Part shown: one piece after another, positions 54,435 through 64,000 of the stretch | Numbering within the stretch: position 1 is the stretch's first letter | How the letters are laid out: each line of letters starts with the position of its first letter | NCBI GenBank assembly: GCA_020746995.1 | Contig: JAGPXD010000001.1 | Coordinates: forward strand, 5,084,001-5,148,000 | Direction: 5' to 3' | DNA: 64,000 bases | Source: Plectosphaerella cucumerina | Taxonomy: Eukaryota > Ascomycota > Sordariomycetes > Glomerellales > Plectosphaerellaceae | The notes under the pieces: generated by a model | Databases searched by the model: none | What the model saw: only the letters and a program-made list of their open reading frames with translations | What the model was told of the DNA's origin: nothing | Position numbers and translations under genes: made by a program

Positions 54435-55513
54435 TCAAATCTCCATGTGTGCGACGAGATCCTCGCTCATACCTCTGACGGGGCTCTTGGAGTCGTCCGT
54501 CTCGTCATCGTCCTCCTCGTCGTAAAACGGTCGGTCGTCGGTGAACTCGGCGTCGGCGAACGGCACCAGATCGCCGTCAGCGCCGCGATTCCAGAGGAAA
54601 CCGTCGCTCTGCTCCTCATCGTCGTCGTCGGGTGCGACGAGCTCAGCGTCGCGATCGCCGAGCCAGTACTTGGCGCGCTTGTTGGCGCCCAGTGAGTCAT
54701 AGTGCGTGCTGCGGGTCCTCTTGAAGCCGGGAATGATGGGCTGGAGGTTCGGCGACTGCGACGACACCACCGGCACGACGCGGACGTAGAGGTAGGCCAC
54801 GCGTTTCAGCCCACGGTTGAAGAAGAAGTAGTGGCTGGCCCAGATGGCCGACTCGTCCTCCTCAAACGGATCGTTCTCGGGGTTGTAGCTGAAGATGGTG
54901 CACTCGTTAAGACGCATCTCCTTGTTGATCAGCGCCCAGCAACGGGGTCCCCAGATCGGGTTCGCCGGCGACAGCGAGTCCGAGTCGCCAGCCTCAGCCT
55001 CCGGATGCGGCCGCACGTTTTGCAGGATTGAGTCGAGGTTTCCAATGACCTTGCGCAGGTTCCTCTCCCGCTTGAAGTCGCCGGGGCGCAGGACGTGCGA
55101 GAAGTCGTAGTGCTGATGGCTCGCGTTCAGCGTCGCGATCAGGTAGGCGAAAGTGCGGCGACTTGACAGCTCCGACAGGGGACCAAAGGGACTCGAGTGT
55201 GAGAAGAGCTGCATGCTCGGCGACGTAGCGATCATGGCCTCGCGGTCCGGGGGTGACAGGCTGGCGCCCAGCTTGAGCAGAGCCTCGTGCTGTGATGTCA
55301 GGTCATGGTCGATGGACTTGTAGAGTTTCTTGTCGGAGCCGGTGGATTTCGTCGTGTACAGATCGCATCCGCCGGTAACGTTGCAATCGGGCGCGTTGAA
55401 GTTCAGCGCGCCCGTGACGGCGTCGAAATCTTGTATCGGAAGGTACTGTTGATTTGTTAGCCATGCTGGTATGGGAGCTTGTGGCGCGGTCCTGTTGGTT
55501 GGCGGACCTTCAT
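54435..55513 (-). CDS. MAF1: MAF1, repressor of RNA polymerase III
   Basis: Two exons: a 6-nt first exon (55508-55513, Met-Lys) and 54435-55445, joined by a 62-nt intron; 338 aa. The spliced start MKYLPIQDFDAVTGALNF is the conserved MAF1 box A opening; without splicing no Met begins this segment. Box B/C features are clear: SSRRTFAYLIATLNASHQHYDFS, CTIFSYNPENDPF, and the WASHYFFFNRGLKRVAYLYVR strand. The C-terminus is acidic (Asp/Glu runs), as in yeast. Maf1 enters the nucleus on nutrient or stress signals through TORC1/PKA dephosphorylation and blocks Pol III. The donor after the microexon is GTCCGC, unusually weak. Confidence 0.93.
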
Positions 55514-57659
55514 CGTGAGCCGTGCTGTGGTGACGCTGCCGTGGTGTCGGTGGGCGTGCGAGACCGGAGATAAGGGTGTTCGGGTATCGGGGTCGAGCCG
55601 CGGGTTGCGCGTGATGGGCAGTAGGTGTTGAGGTGGATGGTAAACAGGAGAATGAACCCGAGGATTGAGGAGGAGGATATCCGAGGCGTTATCGGGTTGT
55701 GTGCTTCCTGGGTAACCAAGTCGTCGGGAGGGGTGATGTGATGTCAGCGACTTGGTCGTGATGCGGGTACAGCCTCAGGTGGAGTGCTGTTGATGGTGTG
55801 GAATGCACAGTCGAGTCCTTGGAAACTCGAGCAGAGGAAGTATCGGGGTGTTCGTCGCGCAGCGACTCTTTAGAAGACGATGCGGTGTAGGGGATCGTGG
55901 AAGGATGGCTCGAGGCCGTGGTGTTGCGTCGGGAGGTTGAGAGGGGAGAGGACGTGGCAGTGGCAGTGGGCGCTGCAGTGTGGACCGTATGTCGACACCG
56001 GAGGTTATCGGCAAGGGGTGGGTGGAGGGTCGATAGAGGCGTGGTTCGACCCTGGAGATCAGTTCAAATTGCGGAACGAACTAGACGCGATGCGCCTAGC
56101 AGGTGATCTGGCCGAGAGACATCACTCGAAGGGGTGGTTGATCAGGTGTGGTGATTGTACGCGTTGCTGCTGTGCTGGGATGTTGTCGCGAATGCAGGAT
56201 CGAGGGGACCCGAGCGGGGGGTAGGGCGAGATAAAGGGGATTTGACGGGAGCGGTCCTTCAGTTGGGGGACGGGAAAGAGCAGGCAGATCTGACGGCTGT
56301 TTGGCTGTCAACTGGACCTAAGGTGTGTCGGGTCGGGTGTGCGTGCGTTCGGTATCTCCTGCGATCTGGCCGAGCAAGACGGGATGGATGGTCTCAGCAG
56401 ACGACCTCCAGGTGCCGCTGCCACTGGGGGGGGGACCTCCCTCCCGAATGTCCCCCAGGCGGCCAGACCCCCTTGCAAACCGGATACGTCGTCGGTGCAG
56501 GGAGCGCTGATGAGTCGATGGGGTCCCCCCGTCATGCTGCGACCCTCGGGCTGCGCTGGGGACACTCGTGCGGGGGCTCCGCTCAAACGCAGCGTGGGCC
56601 AGTGACACACCGTGAAGCGTCTCGCAGCCAGTCGGAAGGCCGCTGATGGCGTGCAAAGTGGGCTCCGTATCCAGCGCCGCTGGTCGCGGACACACGTTCG
56701 GCCGGGGGCTTAGGGGGACTCGTCGAGACCCCATCCGCTAAACCTTGGAAGCTGGAAGTGCTGATCAGAGGGGCGTGGGAGCACTTTGGTAGTAAGCGAA
56801 TGAGACGGCGTCATCATGCCACGCGTGGCCAGCTTGGCTCAACGCCCACAGAGCCAAGCATCGTCAAGCCCAGTCGTGCAATCCCGTGGTCGCTTGACCT
56901 CGTCGCATCGGCTTGTGTCGCATCGGATGGAACGGATTGCATGACAGCGAAACCCCTCGATTGATTCGAATCGTCTCTCGCGCGGTTTGGACACTTGAGA
57001 GATAGACGAGGTGGATGGCCGACCGGCAATGGCTTGGCGTGGGTCCCCCCCCTTTAGAGGAGAGTGTGTCAACGCCGGCGTCGGCCAGCACAGCCATCCA
57101 AACCTTGCCGTCCAGTCCGGTCGCACTCTGGCGCGTGAAAAAGCGCAGTGCAAAGCAACGGAATCTATGGCCCAGATTGAAAACAACCAGCTGATAACAA
57201 TGTCCTTTCTCTTGCTTGTAGAAGAGAGCGGTTTTCCGCTCTCAAGATCTATGCACATTATCCATCCCAACGGGCGCCGTGTCGTCTCGGCCACCACGTT
57301 GGTTTGGTATGAATTCCTGGGGCCACTCTGGCCGACCGCAGTCTGTCGTTGCCTTGAAGGTGCTGATGTCGTGTCGTGTCGTTCGTCATGTCGTCGCGTG
57401 GTTGCGTGGTCGAGTTCTCTCAAATGAAGCCGGCTTCCTTCAGGGCTTTGCGAACCTCTTCCGTTTCCTAGACGCCACGGCCGACACCCATTAGCCAAGC
57501 CCGCAAGACCATGGAGCGATGGGCTCCACCCGGTGGAAAGAGTTGCGTAAGCGGAGATAAGGTGCGGGAGTATATATAATAAGGGCTGTATCGAGTGTGT
57601 CGTGGTTTGAAAAGCGTCGCCGCCGCGGGGTATATGCGTGATGTATATGTCGAGTAATG
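55514..57659. other. 2.1-kb intergenic region upstream of MAF1
   Basis: Between the MAF1 start and the AP-1 sigma stop (both minus). Frames of up to 163 codons have no domain. A 450-codon minus frame (56839-58191) is AP-1 sigma exon 4 reading on through introns and 3' flank, and is rejected. A TATA-like tatatataataa run at 57571-57582 lies just past the AP-1 sigma stop and probably belongs to its 3' end. Confidence 0.5.
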
Positions 57660-58417
57660 TTACATGATTCGGGTGACCTCGTCCTCGACCTTCAAAAGGG
57701 GGGAGACTGTCAGCTCGATGGAGGGCAGCGGCGCGCGAGGACCGAACAGAGAAGACACTGCTGGTAAGAAAAATCGTCACAACATAACGTACCTCCATGT
57801 CCTCGAGCGCGTCTTGTTGGGAGATGCACCGCAGCACATTCTTCTTGCTGCTCTCCTGTAGCTCGCCGGCCAGCAGCAGCTCGTCGAGGATGTAGTATGC
57901 CTTTGTGAAGGAGAAGATGATATCGAGCTCGCAGACGTTGCCATAGTACTTGTCCATCTGCTCAACGTATCGGTGGATGATCTCGAGGGTGATCAGCTCG
58001 TTGTCGGTCGAGTCGGCGCCTGCGATGAAGAAGAGGGAGGCATATCGCCGGTAGACAATCTTGGAGTCTGCACCACACACGCGATCAGCTTCTGTTGTCC
58101 CAGGCGTCAGATCTGGGCCATGACTGCGTACCCTTGTATTCAAGGAAGTTGCACATGCGGGTGCGGCGGGCGAGGACGAGCTGGGTGACATCCTTGACGA
58201 TCTTGGCCTTCTCCTTGGGCGAGAGTGTGGTAAACCATTTTGCCAGGCGCTACATTTGACAGTCAGTCAATAGCACAGTAGATGACCACCGGGAATCATC
58301 GATGACCTACCACCTTGCCCTGTCGGGAGAGGAGGATGAGATATCTGTTTGCAAGTCTCAGCCACAGGTCCGGCAAGCGGTTGGTCGCCAGGGACGGAGC
58401 CCATACTGGATGGCCAT
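57660..58417 (-). CDS. APS1: AP-1 clathrin adaptor small (sigma) subunit
   Basis: Five exons: 58407-58417 (11 nt), 58311-58344, 58132-58249, 57793-58067 and 57660-57689 (30 nt); introns 61-103 nt; 155 aa. Spliced, it reads MAIQYLILLSRQGKVRLAKWF, then KIVKDVTQLVLARRTRMCNFLEYK, YRRYASLFFIAG, HRYVEQMDKYYGNVCELDIIFSF, KAYYILDELLLAGELQESSKKNVL. This is the clathrin adaptor sigma fold, closest to AP-1 (ends MEVEDEVTRIM). AP-1 sorts cargo between trans-Golgi and endosomes; in hyphae it helps polar growth. The last acceptor is AAG (TTTTGAAG), fixed by the conserved C-terminus. Length matches yeast and human sigma-1. Confidence 0.95.
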
Positions 58418-59728
58418 GATGACGATGTTTTCACACCACAGCACCAGGCTTGAGGGGTGGAAAAAAAGTCGGATGGAGGCGAGGCGTGGAGTTTGAGGGT
58501 TTTGCGCAGGTGTCTGCTGGTCGGTGGATCTTGGAGAGGGGGGAACGGGACGTGGAATTGATGGATGGGCCCCGATGATTTTGGGTCATACACTGCTTGT
58601 ACCGCGGTCGGTGACGAGGATCGTGGAGGACGGCTGGCCACAGTTGCCTTTCAGGGAGCTTGAGGAGCCCCTGGAGGCTGAAGCTGGTCCGAGCGTCTAC
58701 TAAGCGGGCAGTCTTCACTGGCGGACTGGCTGGCGCCAACTCGACTTGGCGACTGCGGGGTCCTTCTTTCAGCCTGCCCTTCACAGGCACAGCACCACGA
58801 CGCGTGAGCGCCTCAAGGTGGGATGGTGGGGTGATTATGCCCGTCGTGAAGTCCCGGCTTGGTGTTACGCCTCACGCCTGATGCCTCCCACGCCCCGAGG
58901 TCGGCTGTGGGGGTAGTGTTAAGTCTCTCAGACCATCAACTCGAGGCAGACTTCACAACTTGAAGGTCACAGTGCCTTGAGTTCATGTACCCCCGCGCCG
59001 GAGATGCTGCCCGGGGTGGCAAGCACGGGGACGCCGCGAGGCGGACAGACAGGCGACGGGGAGTTGCGCGGGGTGGAAAGGCTAGATCCAAATGGCTGCC
59101 ATAGTAGCGCCATGTTCTCGACAGTCGATGACAGGACGGCATTTGATTTTTCTGCTCCCGCGCCCTGGCGCCTCCAGTAGTACTGTACCTAAGAGTGCGG
59201 CGTTATTCCCAGGTTGTTCCTCCCCGATGCAGACCGGAGGGCGTCAAATCCAGTTGAACCTTTGGGCTTTCCTGTCCCCCCGCTGTCCCTCTTGTGCTGC
59301 ACATCTTTTGCTGACTCGTCTCGGCAAACGGCGAGCGCTTCAACCTGCACCAGAGTTGCATTATTAAGCCGAGGGCGGGTTGAACCAAGGTACCTAAGGT
59401 AGAAAGATACGCACTTGACGCTCGTCCTTTTCTTCGTCATTGAGAGGGGGCCGGAATTCGGTCGACTTCGGAGATCTCTGCAGGGACTCCTCCTCCTTCT
59501 TTCCCCTCCATCGGCTTCAAAAACCCTTATTTCGACCCCTCGATCCTACCCTTCCCCCCCCCTTCGGCTCCCCATTGCGCAATCCTCCAACTCAAAGACG
59601 TCTTGGTCCAGCGTCGCTGCCCCCAGGCACCGTCCGTCCCGACATCCCTGGATCTTCCTCGCGCAAACCCGCCCTTACCTTTTCCCCTTCAGGCCTGGTC
59701 GCGTCTGCCGCCGCCGACGCTGCCCATC
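58418..59728. promoter_or_regulatory. Divergent promoter region, AP-1 sigma / GCLM
   Basis: 1.3 kb between divergent starts. Small frames on both strands lack domains. The GCLM-proximal 250 bp (59480-59728) is strongly pyrimidine-rich, a typical fungal core promoter/leader. Confidence 0.5.
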
Positions 59729-60889
59729 ATGACCAAGCTCATCCTGTCCACCGGGTAAGTGAAGACGAAGGCAGAACTTGAAGCAATCAGGAAAAAAAAA
59801 AATCCCCGGCGGTCTTGTACGACGTACACCTCGCGCCTGTGGCTGCATATGCGCTGCTGCCCACCACCAAGACCTGCCTGCTTTTTGTTTGCGATCGTGA
59901 GCTGATTGGTTTCGTCGCGACACAGGAACATCGTCTCGGGCGGCCCCTCCATCATCCGCAAGCCGGGCGCATACCGATCCAACCTCGAACTCACAAACTC
60001 CCTCCGAAGCAACTTTCTAGCCGCGCAGCAGGACTACTCGGTCGAGGACTCGCCTGAACCCGGCATCAACGGCAATGGCCACACCGAGATCAATGGCAAC
60101 GGCAATGGCAATGGCCTGAACGGCAACGGCAACGGCCACGCCCGCAACCCCAGGCTCGACCTCTGGACCGCTGAGGAGGACGGCGCACTCTACATCCCCC
60201 GCGTCGACTGGTCCCTGGCCGGTCTCGCTGAGGAGCCCTCCAACTACGACATCACCGTCAAGCTCTTCTTCCTGCCCTCAGCCCCCGTCGCCGACCGCGC
60301 CCGCTACATCGACGACGCCCTGGCCCTTGTGCGCCGCGAGCTCGGCGTTGAGCATATCGACCTCCTCATCGCCAGCTTCCCCGGCATGTCCTTCGACGGC
60401 GACTGCGAATTCGAGGCCGACAAGCGCAACGCGTCCCAGGGCGACATCGCCGCCGAGGTCGCCACATGGGAGGTCCTCGAGGCCGTCCACCGCCGCGGCA
60501 CCGTGGGCGCCCTGGGCATTGCCGAGTTTGGCACCGATAAGCTGGCCGAATTCCTGCGCCGTGTCAGTGTGCGCCCAGCAGTCGACCAGATTAATATTCG
60601 CGACTGCTGCAGCGTGCCGCCGCCGCTGATCAAGCTTGCCAAGAGCGAGGGTATCGAGCTGCTCGTCCACACCGACTGCACCGATATCCTGCCCCAGGGC
60701 ACCCTGCGGGAGCTGCTCGGCCAGGGACTCCAGGGCGCTGGCGTCCTGGCCGATCCTGCTGAGGGACTGGGCGGTTTGGAGGGCGACTTGGTGCCTGAGT
60801 GGGTGGTCAAGTACACAGCCTTTGTCAAGGACCGGGGCGTCATCGAGAACAAGGGTTACTTTGCGGGGGCGGAGCTGGTCAGCGCCTGA
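59729..60889 (+). CDS. Glutamate-cysteine ligase regulatory (modifier) subunit
   Basis: Two exons (59729-59754, 59926-60889) with a 171-nt intron, by far the longest in this window; 329 aa. The spliced start is MTKLILSTGNIVSGGPSIIRKPG. The fold is the aldo-keto-reductase-like one of GCLM: VEHIDLLIASFPG, then EVATWEVLEAVHRRGTVGALGIAEFGTDKLAEFL, and PAVDQINIRDCCSVPPPLIKLAKSEGIELLVHTD. With the catalytic subunit Gcs1 it makes gamma-glutamylcysteine for glutathione. Residues ~55-80 are an Asn-Gly-rich insert (NGNGH, NGNGNGNG, NGNGNGH) from ggcaat/ggcaac repeats, absent from the conserved core. It converges with RRP4 169 bp away. Confidence 0.92.
60066..60138 (+). repeat. Asn-Gly coding repeat in GCLM
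   Basis: Imperfect hexanucleotide repeat ggcaac/ggcaat broken by short spacers, giving Asn-Gly dipeptides within the N-terminal part of the GCLM subunit. Confidence 0.85.
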
Positions 60890-61058
60890 GAGAGGAGGGG
60901 AAGGGTCGATTTGATACCATGATCATCGGGATACACGTCGGGAGAATCAATTTGCATAGCGTCATCTCTTTTTTCCGGATACAAGATACAGGGCCACCGG
61001 CCCATTGGCAATATCCGTCACTTTTTCCATCTACTACATAGTATCTCTCTCCGTGACA

Positions 61059-62180
61059 TCACTCTTCGTCCCTTGCGATCAGAACGGCAGCCATCTGCTT
61101 GCCCTTCTCGCCGCCAAGGAAGATGTCGTCCTCCATGGTCTCACGACCAATGTCAACGGCCACGCGGTAACCCTCGGTGACCATGTCCTCATCAACACGC
61201 AGGCCGTGCTCGACGAGAGCCATGATAACTCCACGTATCCGCGAGATCTCCCGCATCGTCTCAGGCTCGATACGGTCGTTCTGGCTTGAATAGACGTTCG
61301 CGCTGACCGCCTCCTCCATGCGGTTCAGGCCAACTGACGATGCGTCGCCGCCGGCGCCCTCGACATGCTTGCTGATCCAGATGTACCCGTTCACGCCGAG
61401 CGTCACCTCAACAGGCCCTCCTCCGTTAGCAGCCTCCATAGTCCACGTCTGCCGCTTCGCGCGGACGACACCACCCCCGCCGCCTCCGATACCGCTAACG
61501 GCAAGGAATACGCCATTGCGCAGCTTGCCGTACCGCAGACTGCGCGTGTGCAGGCTCGCGCCGCCCTGCTCGTGCAGGGACTGAATCTCCGCGACGACGA
61601 GGTCGCCCTCGGCGAAGAAGGTGCGGATCTGCAGCTCGTCCGTGTCGGTGCGCTTGCGCAGGATGCCGCCGGGGAGGTTGATGGCGCTGATCTGCAGCGA
61701 GGCGTGCTGTCCGGCGCCGACGTCGACGCGCCACCGCTTCGCCTGGACCTCGACGATGCGGCCGACGACGAGGTCGCCGATCTCGGGCGTGTAGCGCGCC
61801 CGCAGGGGGCGGACGGAGAGGAGCTTGTTGGTGCGGGTGACGGTGCCGGCTACGGAGGAGACGATGGCGCCGTCCTCGGTGCTCACGTACGTGCCATGGC
61901 CTCTGGTGGGGGGTTAGCATGGGTTGATGAGGTGAGTTGAGAGGTGTGTGACATGCCTCATCCATTGGGGGTCGTCTGTGATGACTTCGCCGGGCGTGAC
62001 GATTTCATGCTTGCTGCTGAGCCGTGCGCGGCTGGCTGGTCCTGACATGGAGACATCGCCTTCCAGGTCGACGCCTCCTGCGTCCGAGTCCGAGTCTGAG
62101 TCTGAGTCGTATGCGGCGGGTTTTTGTGTGTTTCGTGGTTGGTGTGCCGCCGCCCTGGGAGCCGTGATGGAGATGGGCAT
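61059..62180 (-). CDS. RRP4: RRP4, RNA exosome cap subunit
   Basis: Two exons (61957-62180, 61059-61902) with a 54-nt intron; 355 aa. After an acidic N-terminus with a (DS)n run (residues ~25-33) comes VTPGEVITDDPQWMRGHGTYV, the conserved start of the Rrp4 NTD. S1-domain residues follow: LSVRPLRARYTPEIGDLVVGRIVEVQAKRWRVDV. The KH domain is at the C-terminus (ISRIRGVIMALVEHGLRVDE). Rrp4 caps the nine-subunit exosome with Rrp40 and Csl4 and threads RNA for 3'-5' decay and processing. The intron (61903-61956) has a GC donor (AG|GCATGT); no GT donor keeps the MRGHGTY frame. The insert GGGGG (~residue 210) is a small fungal loop. Confidence 0.95.
62085..62109 (-). repeat. Asp-Ser hexanucleotide repeat in RRP4
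   Basis: About four gagtcc/gagtct units on the plus strand encode a (Asp-Ser)n tract in the disordered N-terminus of Rrp4. Confidence 0.85.
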
Positions 62181-62812
62181 TGTGGTGGGAAGTTGGCGGC
62201 AACGAGGGCCCCGAGGTGTTGTACGGGTGGTTCTCGATCGTCTTCTGGTGTGCTTTCCGAGGGAATGGCTTTACAATGCGAATGAGGCTCTCTTGACTGG
62301 TGTTGGTGATGAGTTGCAGGGGTGGTGTTTGCTGGTAAGTTTTAGGTGGATTGAAGATTTTCGAACTCACCGTAGCTTCACCGAGCCCACTGTAAGTACC
62401 GTTCGACCCAGAACGACGGAACAGCAACACAACACAACGCAAAGATAGGTGCATTTCACAGTATTAAGAAAGGGCGAGTATGACATTAAATTGGATGTGC
62501 TGGGATTTACTTTTCTTCCTGTTCTTACACCCCCGTCTGTAGTACAGTAGAGTACATGGCATGCTCTCTGAGCAAGCCTCTAATGCAGGAAGCTGGAGCA
62601 TCGCAGCATATTTCAATGCGATCTGCGTCACAGATAACTCCAGTATTCTCTCCGCCGTGAACCAGCCCCTTTCGGACTGTATCTTTCCAGCTCTCCCTGC
62701 AGCGCTTCGGCAGCGTCGGAAGGGTTTCTATCGCCCCCTCATCGGTAGCCGCACGACGAAACCGTCGTGGTCCGCCAGAAGCGCATTTCCCAACGATCAT
62801 TGCCTGTGTATC
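62181..62812. other. Upstream of RRP4 / DMAC1-like 3' flank
   Basis: 632 bp between two minus-strand genes. It has a 97-codon plus frame and a 91-codon minus frame with no domain. The 62450-62560 stretch is AT-richer. No gene supported. Confidence 0.5.
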
Positions 62813-63165
62813 CTATTTGAACAGCCTCCAGATGCCCAGGTACGCCAGGCCTAGCGAGATGCCAGCCACGCCAACCTTGCGACTCCGCATGCCGAACATG
62901 GACTTGCTCGCGAGGATCGCGGCCCGTTGCCGCTCGAGGTGTGCGTTTCCAGAGATGTAGTTGTACCCGCCGAGCGCGAGGAAGGCACCGCCGCCTGTTG
63001 TGCCGGGTCGGGTCAGCAGGCGATCGCAGACGAAGCAGAGTAGCGGGAGGCCGTACCGATCAGCCGGCACGAGGTGCAGTCGTCGCCTCGGTCGGCGCGC
63101 AGCAGGCTGTTGAGGTCCTCGGGCTTGTCGAGGGCGCCCACGGAGGGGATCTTGTCTCCGGCCAT
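62813..63165 (-). CDS. DMAC1/DMO2-like small mitochondrial membrane protein
   Basis: Two exons (63057-63165, 62813-62994) with a 62-nt intron (GTACGG...CAACAG); 96 aa. Residues ~30-37 hold DDCTSCRLIG with a CxxC pair. One hydrophobic helix follows (GGGAFLALGGYNYISG), then a basic linker, then SMFGMRSRKVGVAGISLGLAYLGIWRLFK as the second helix. CTSCRLIG followed by GxxAFLALGGYxYxSG, plus the MGMRSR-like helix start, is the DUF4536 pattern shared by human DMAC1 (complex I distal membrane-arm assembly) and yeast Dmo2. By family it should be a two-pass inner-membrane protein; the exact fungal role is unclear. It diverges from AP-3 mu. Confidence 0.85.
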
Positions 63166-63469
63166 GGCGGCGGGCAGTGCTGTCTGCGTTGGTGTCGTGT
63201 TTGTCGTGTTGATCGCGAAGAGAAGGTCGACAGATTCGGGTCAGAGTCGCACCAGCTAAGCTCCGACATCCGACCTTGAAGCCGGGGCTGCAGGGGTCGC
63301 AATTGGCCAGCGGGGAGCACTAACATTTAACGTCATCGCTCTGTTCTGGCCCGCCCGGTACCTGCACCGATGTCTGATGTCGCTGCTCAGTGCTCAGCGC
63401 TCCCCCACCATCACTCGTCCCGCGCCGGCCACACATCACAGTCGGCCATCGCGCTACTCGACAACGATC
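63166..63469. promoter_or_regulatory. Shared divergent promoter, DMAC1-like / AP-3 mu
   Basis: 304 bp between divergent start codons, so the two genes must share or closely pack their promoters. No TATA box or strong motif was noticed. Confidence 0.5.
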
Positions 63470-64000
63470 ATGAGCGGCGTGATAGAGGCGCTGCACATCT
63501 TTGATGAGCACAAGTACGCACTTCCTACCCAGAGCTTCTCCCCTCTACTGCCGCAGTGTACTCACCCCGCCTCCGCAGTCATGCCGTCCTCTCCCACACA
63601 TACACGCAACGCCCTCTCAGCGCGCAACATCTCCTCCCCCTCTACCTCGAGCACCCGGCGCCGCGGCCGAATCTGATCTACCTCCCCAACTCGAACCCTC
63701 CGACCCTCGTCTTCAGTCTCCACCATGCGAATCTCCTCTTCCTGGCCACGGCCTCCTCCGAGGTCGAGCCCCTCGTCGTCCTCGAGTTCATCCACCGCAT
63801 CATCGACGCCTTTGAGGAGTTCCTAGGCGCACCCCTCATCGCGCAAAAGATCGAGAGCCAGTACGACGTTGTTGCCCAGCTTCTCAACGAGATGTGCGAC
63901 ACGGGCATGATCAACACCACAGAGCCGAACGCGCTGAGAGACATTGTCGAGGTCGAGGGATGGGTGGGCAAGCTCCTCGGCAGCATCAACCTTCCTGGGT
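63470..64000 (+). CDS. APM3: AP-3 adaptor complex mu subunit, 5' part
   Basis: The gene runs off the right edge. Exon 1 (63470-63513) encodes MSGVIEALHIFDEH. A 65-nt intron (63514-63578, GTACGC...CCGCAG) leads to exon 2, open to the end of the window (~155 residues visible). The visible part is the longin-like N-terminal domain of mu adaptins: NLIYLPNSNPPTLVFSLHHANLLFLATAS, VEPLVVLEFIHRIIDAFEEFLG, ESQYDVVAQLLNEMCDTGMINTTEPNALRDIV. The MINTTEPNALRDIV segment favours AP-3 mu over AP-1/AP-2 mu. AP-3 carries cargo from Golgi directly to the vacuole. The mu-homology domain lies outside the window. Confidence 0.9.

Noticed and set aside
56955..56975. tRNA B-box-like gattcgaatc
   Set aside because: It is a self-complementary GATTCGAATC; flanking bases cannot form a T-stem and no A-box or acceptor stem is present.
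56839..58191. 450-codon minus-strand frame
   Set aside because: It contains AP-1 sigma exon 4, then runs through the last intron, 3' UTR and intergenic DNA. The proper C-terminus is obtained by splicing to 57689.

Overview
The window is nuclear DNA of a filamentous ascomycete (Pezizomycotina). Genes are split by about 49 short introns (mostly 44-110 nt, GTRNGT donors). Coding DNA is GC-rich enough to give long spurious antisense frames. The gene set is fungal: MGM101, RTA1-type membrane protein, ferric reductase, GT31-like glycosyltransferase, ALG13, fungal ISWI. A Sordariomycete is my guess from the overall style; I cannot prove it here. Exon junctions were worked out by hand, and for every complete spliced model the exon lengths sum to a multiple of three. 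I saw no tRNA, rRNA, transposon or CRISPR.

Layout, left to right. 0-2 kb: the 3' end of a COA4-like CX9C protein and MGM101 (mtDNA maintenance). 2.5-3.7 kb: a YOP1/REEP membrane-shaping protein (minus). 4.7-8.9 kb: an intracellular GH13 alpha-glucosidase of isomaltase type and a monocarboxylate-type MFS transporter, both minus. 8.9-22.6 kb: a sparse region with three genes (RTA1-type 7TM protein, an unrecognised 279-residue protein, an intronless 1397-residue coiled-coil protein) between spacers of 2.0, 1.0 and 3.9 kb. 22.6-24.6 kb: ferric reductase, with a GATA inverted repeat and TATA box upstream.

26-43 kb is mostly housekeeping: trifunctional C1-tetrahydrofolate synthase, eIF3i, a small HAPSTR1-like protein, the ISWI remodeller, a fatty aldehyde dehydrogenase and mitoribosomal mS35. 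44.5-49.1 kb holds a Cys-rich GPI-type surface protein and a type II glycosyltransferase. 49.6-64 kb is denser: ALG13, AIP1, a P-loop kinase-like protein, MAF1, AP-1 sigma, the regulatory subunit of glutamate-cysteine ligase, exosome RRP4, a DMAC1-like mitochondrial protein and the start of AP-3 mu, which runs off the right edge.

The genes do not form an obvious cluster or pathway. The best leads are: an ALG13 frame that continues 26 codons past its stop; a presequence-like open extension upstream of the folate enzyme; two GC-AG introns at conserved junctions (ISWI, RRP4); the orphan two-gene island at 13.4-18.8 kb; and the GATA palindrome before the ferric reductase.
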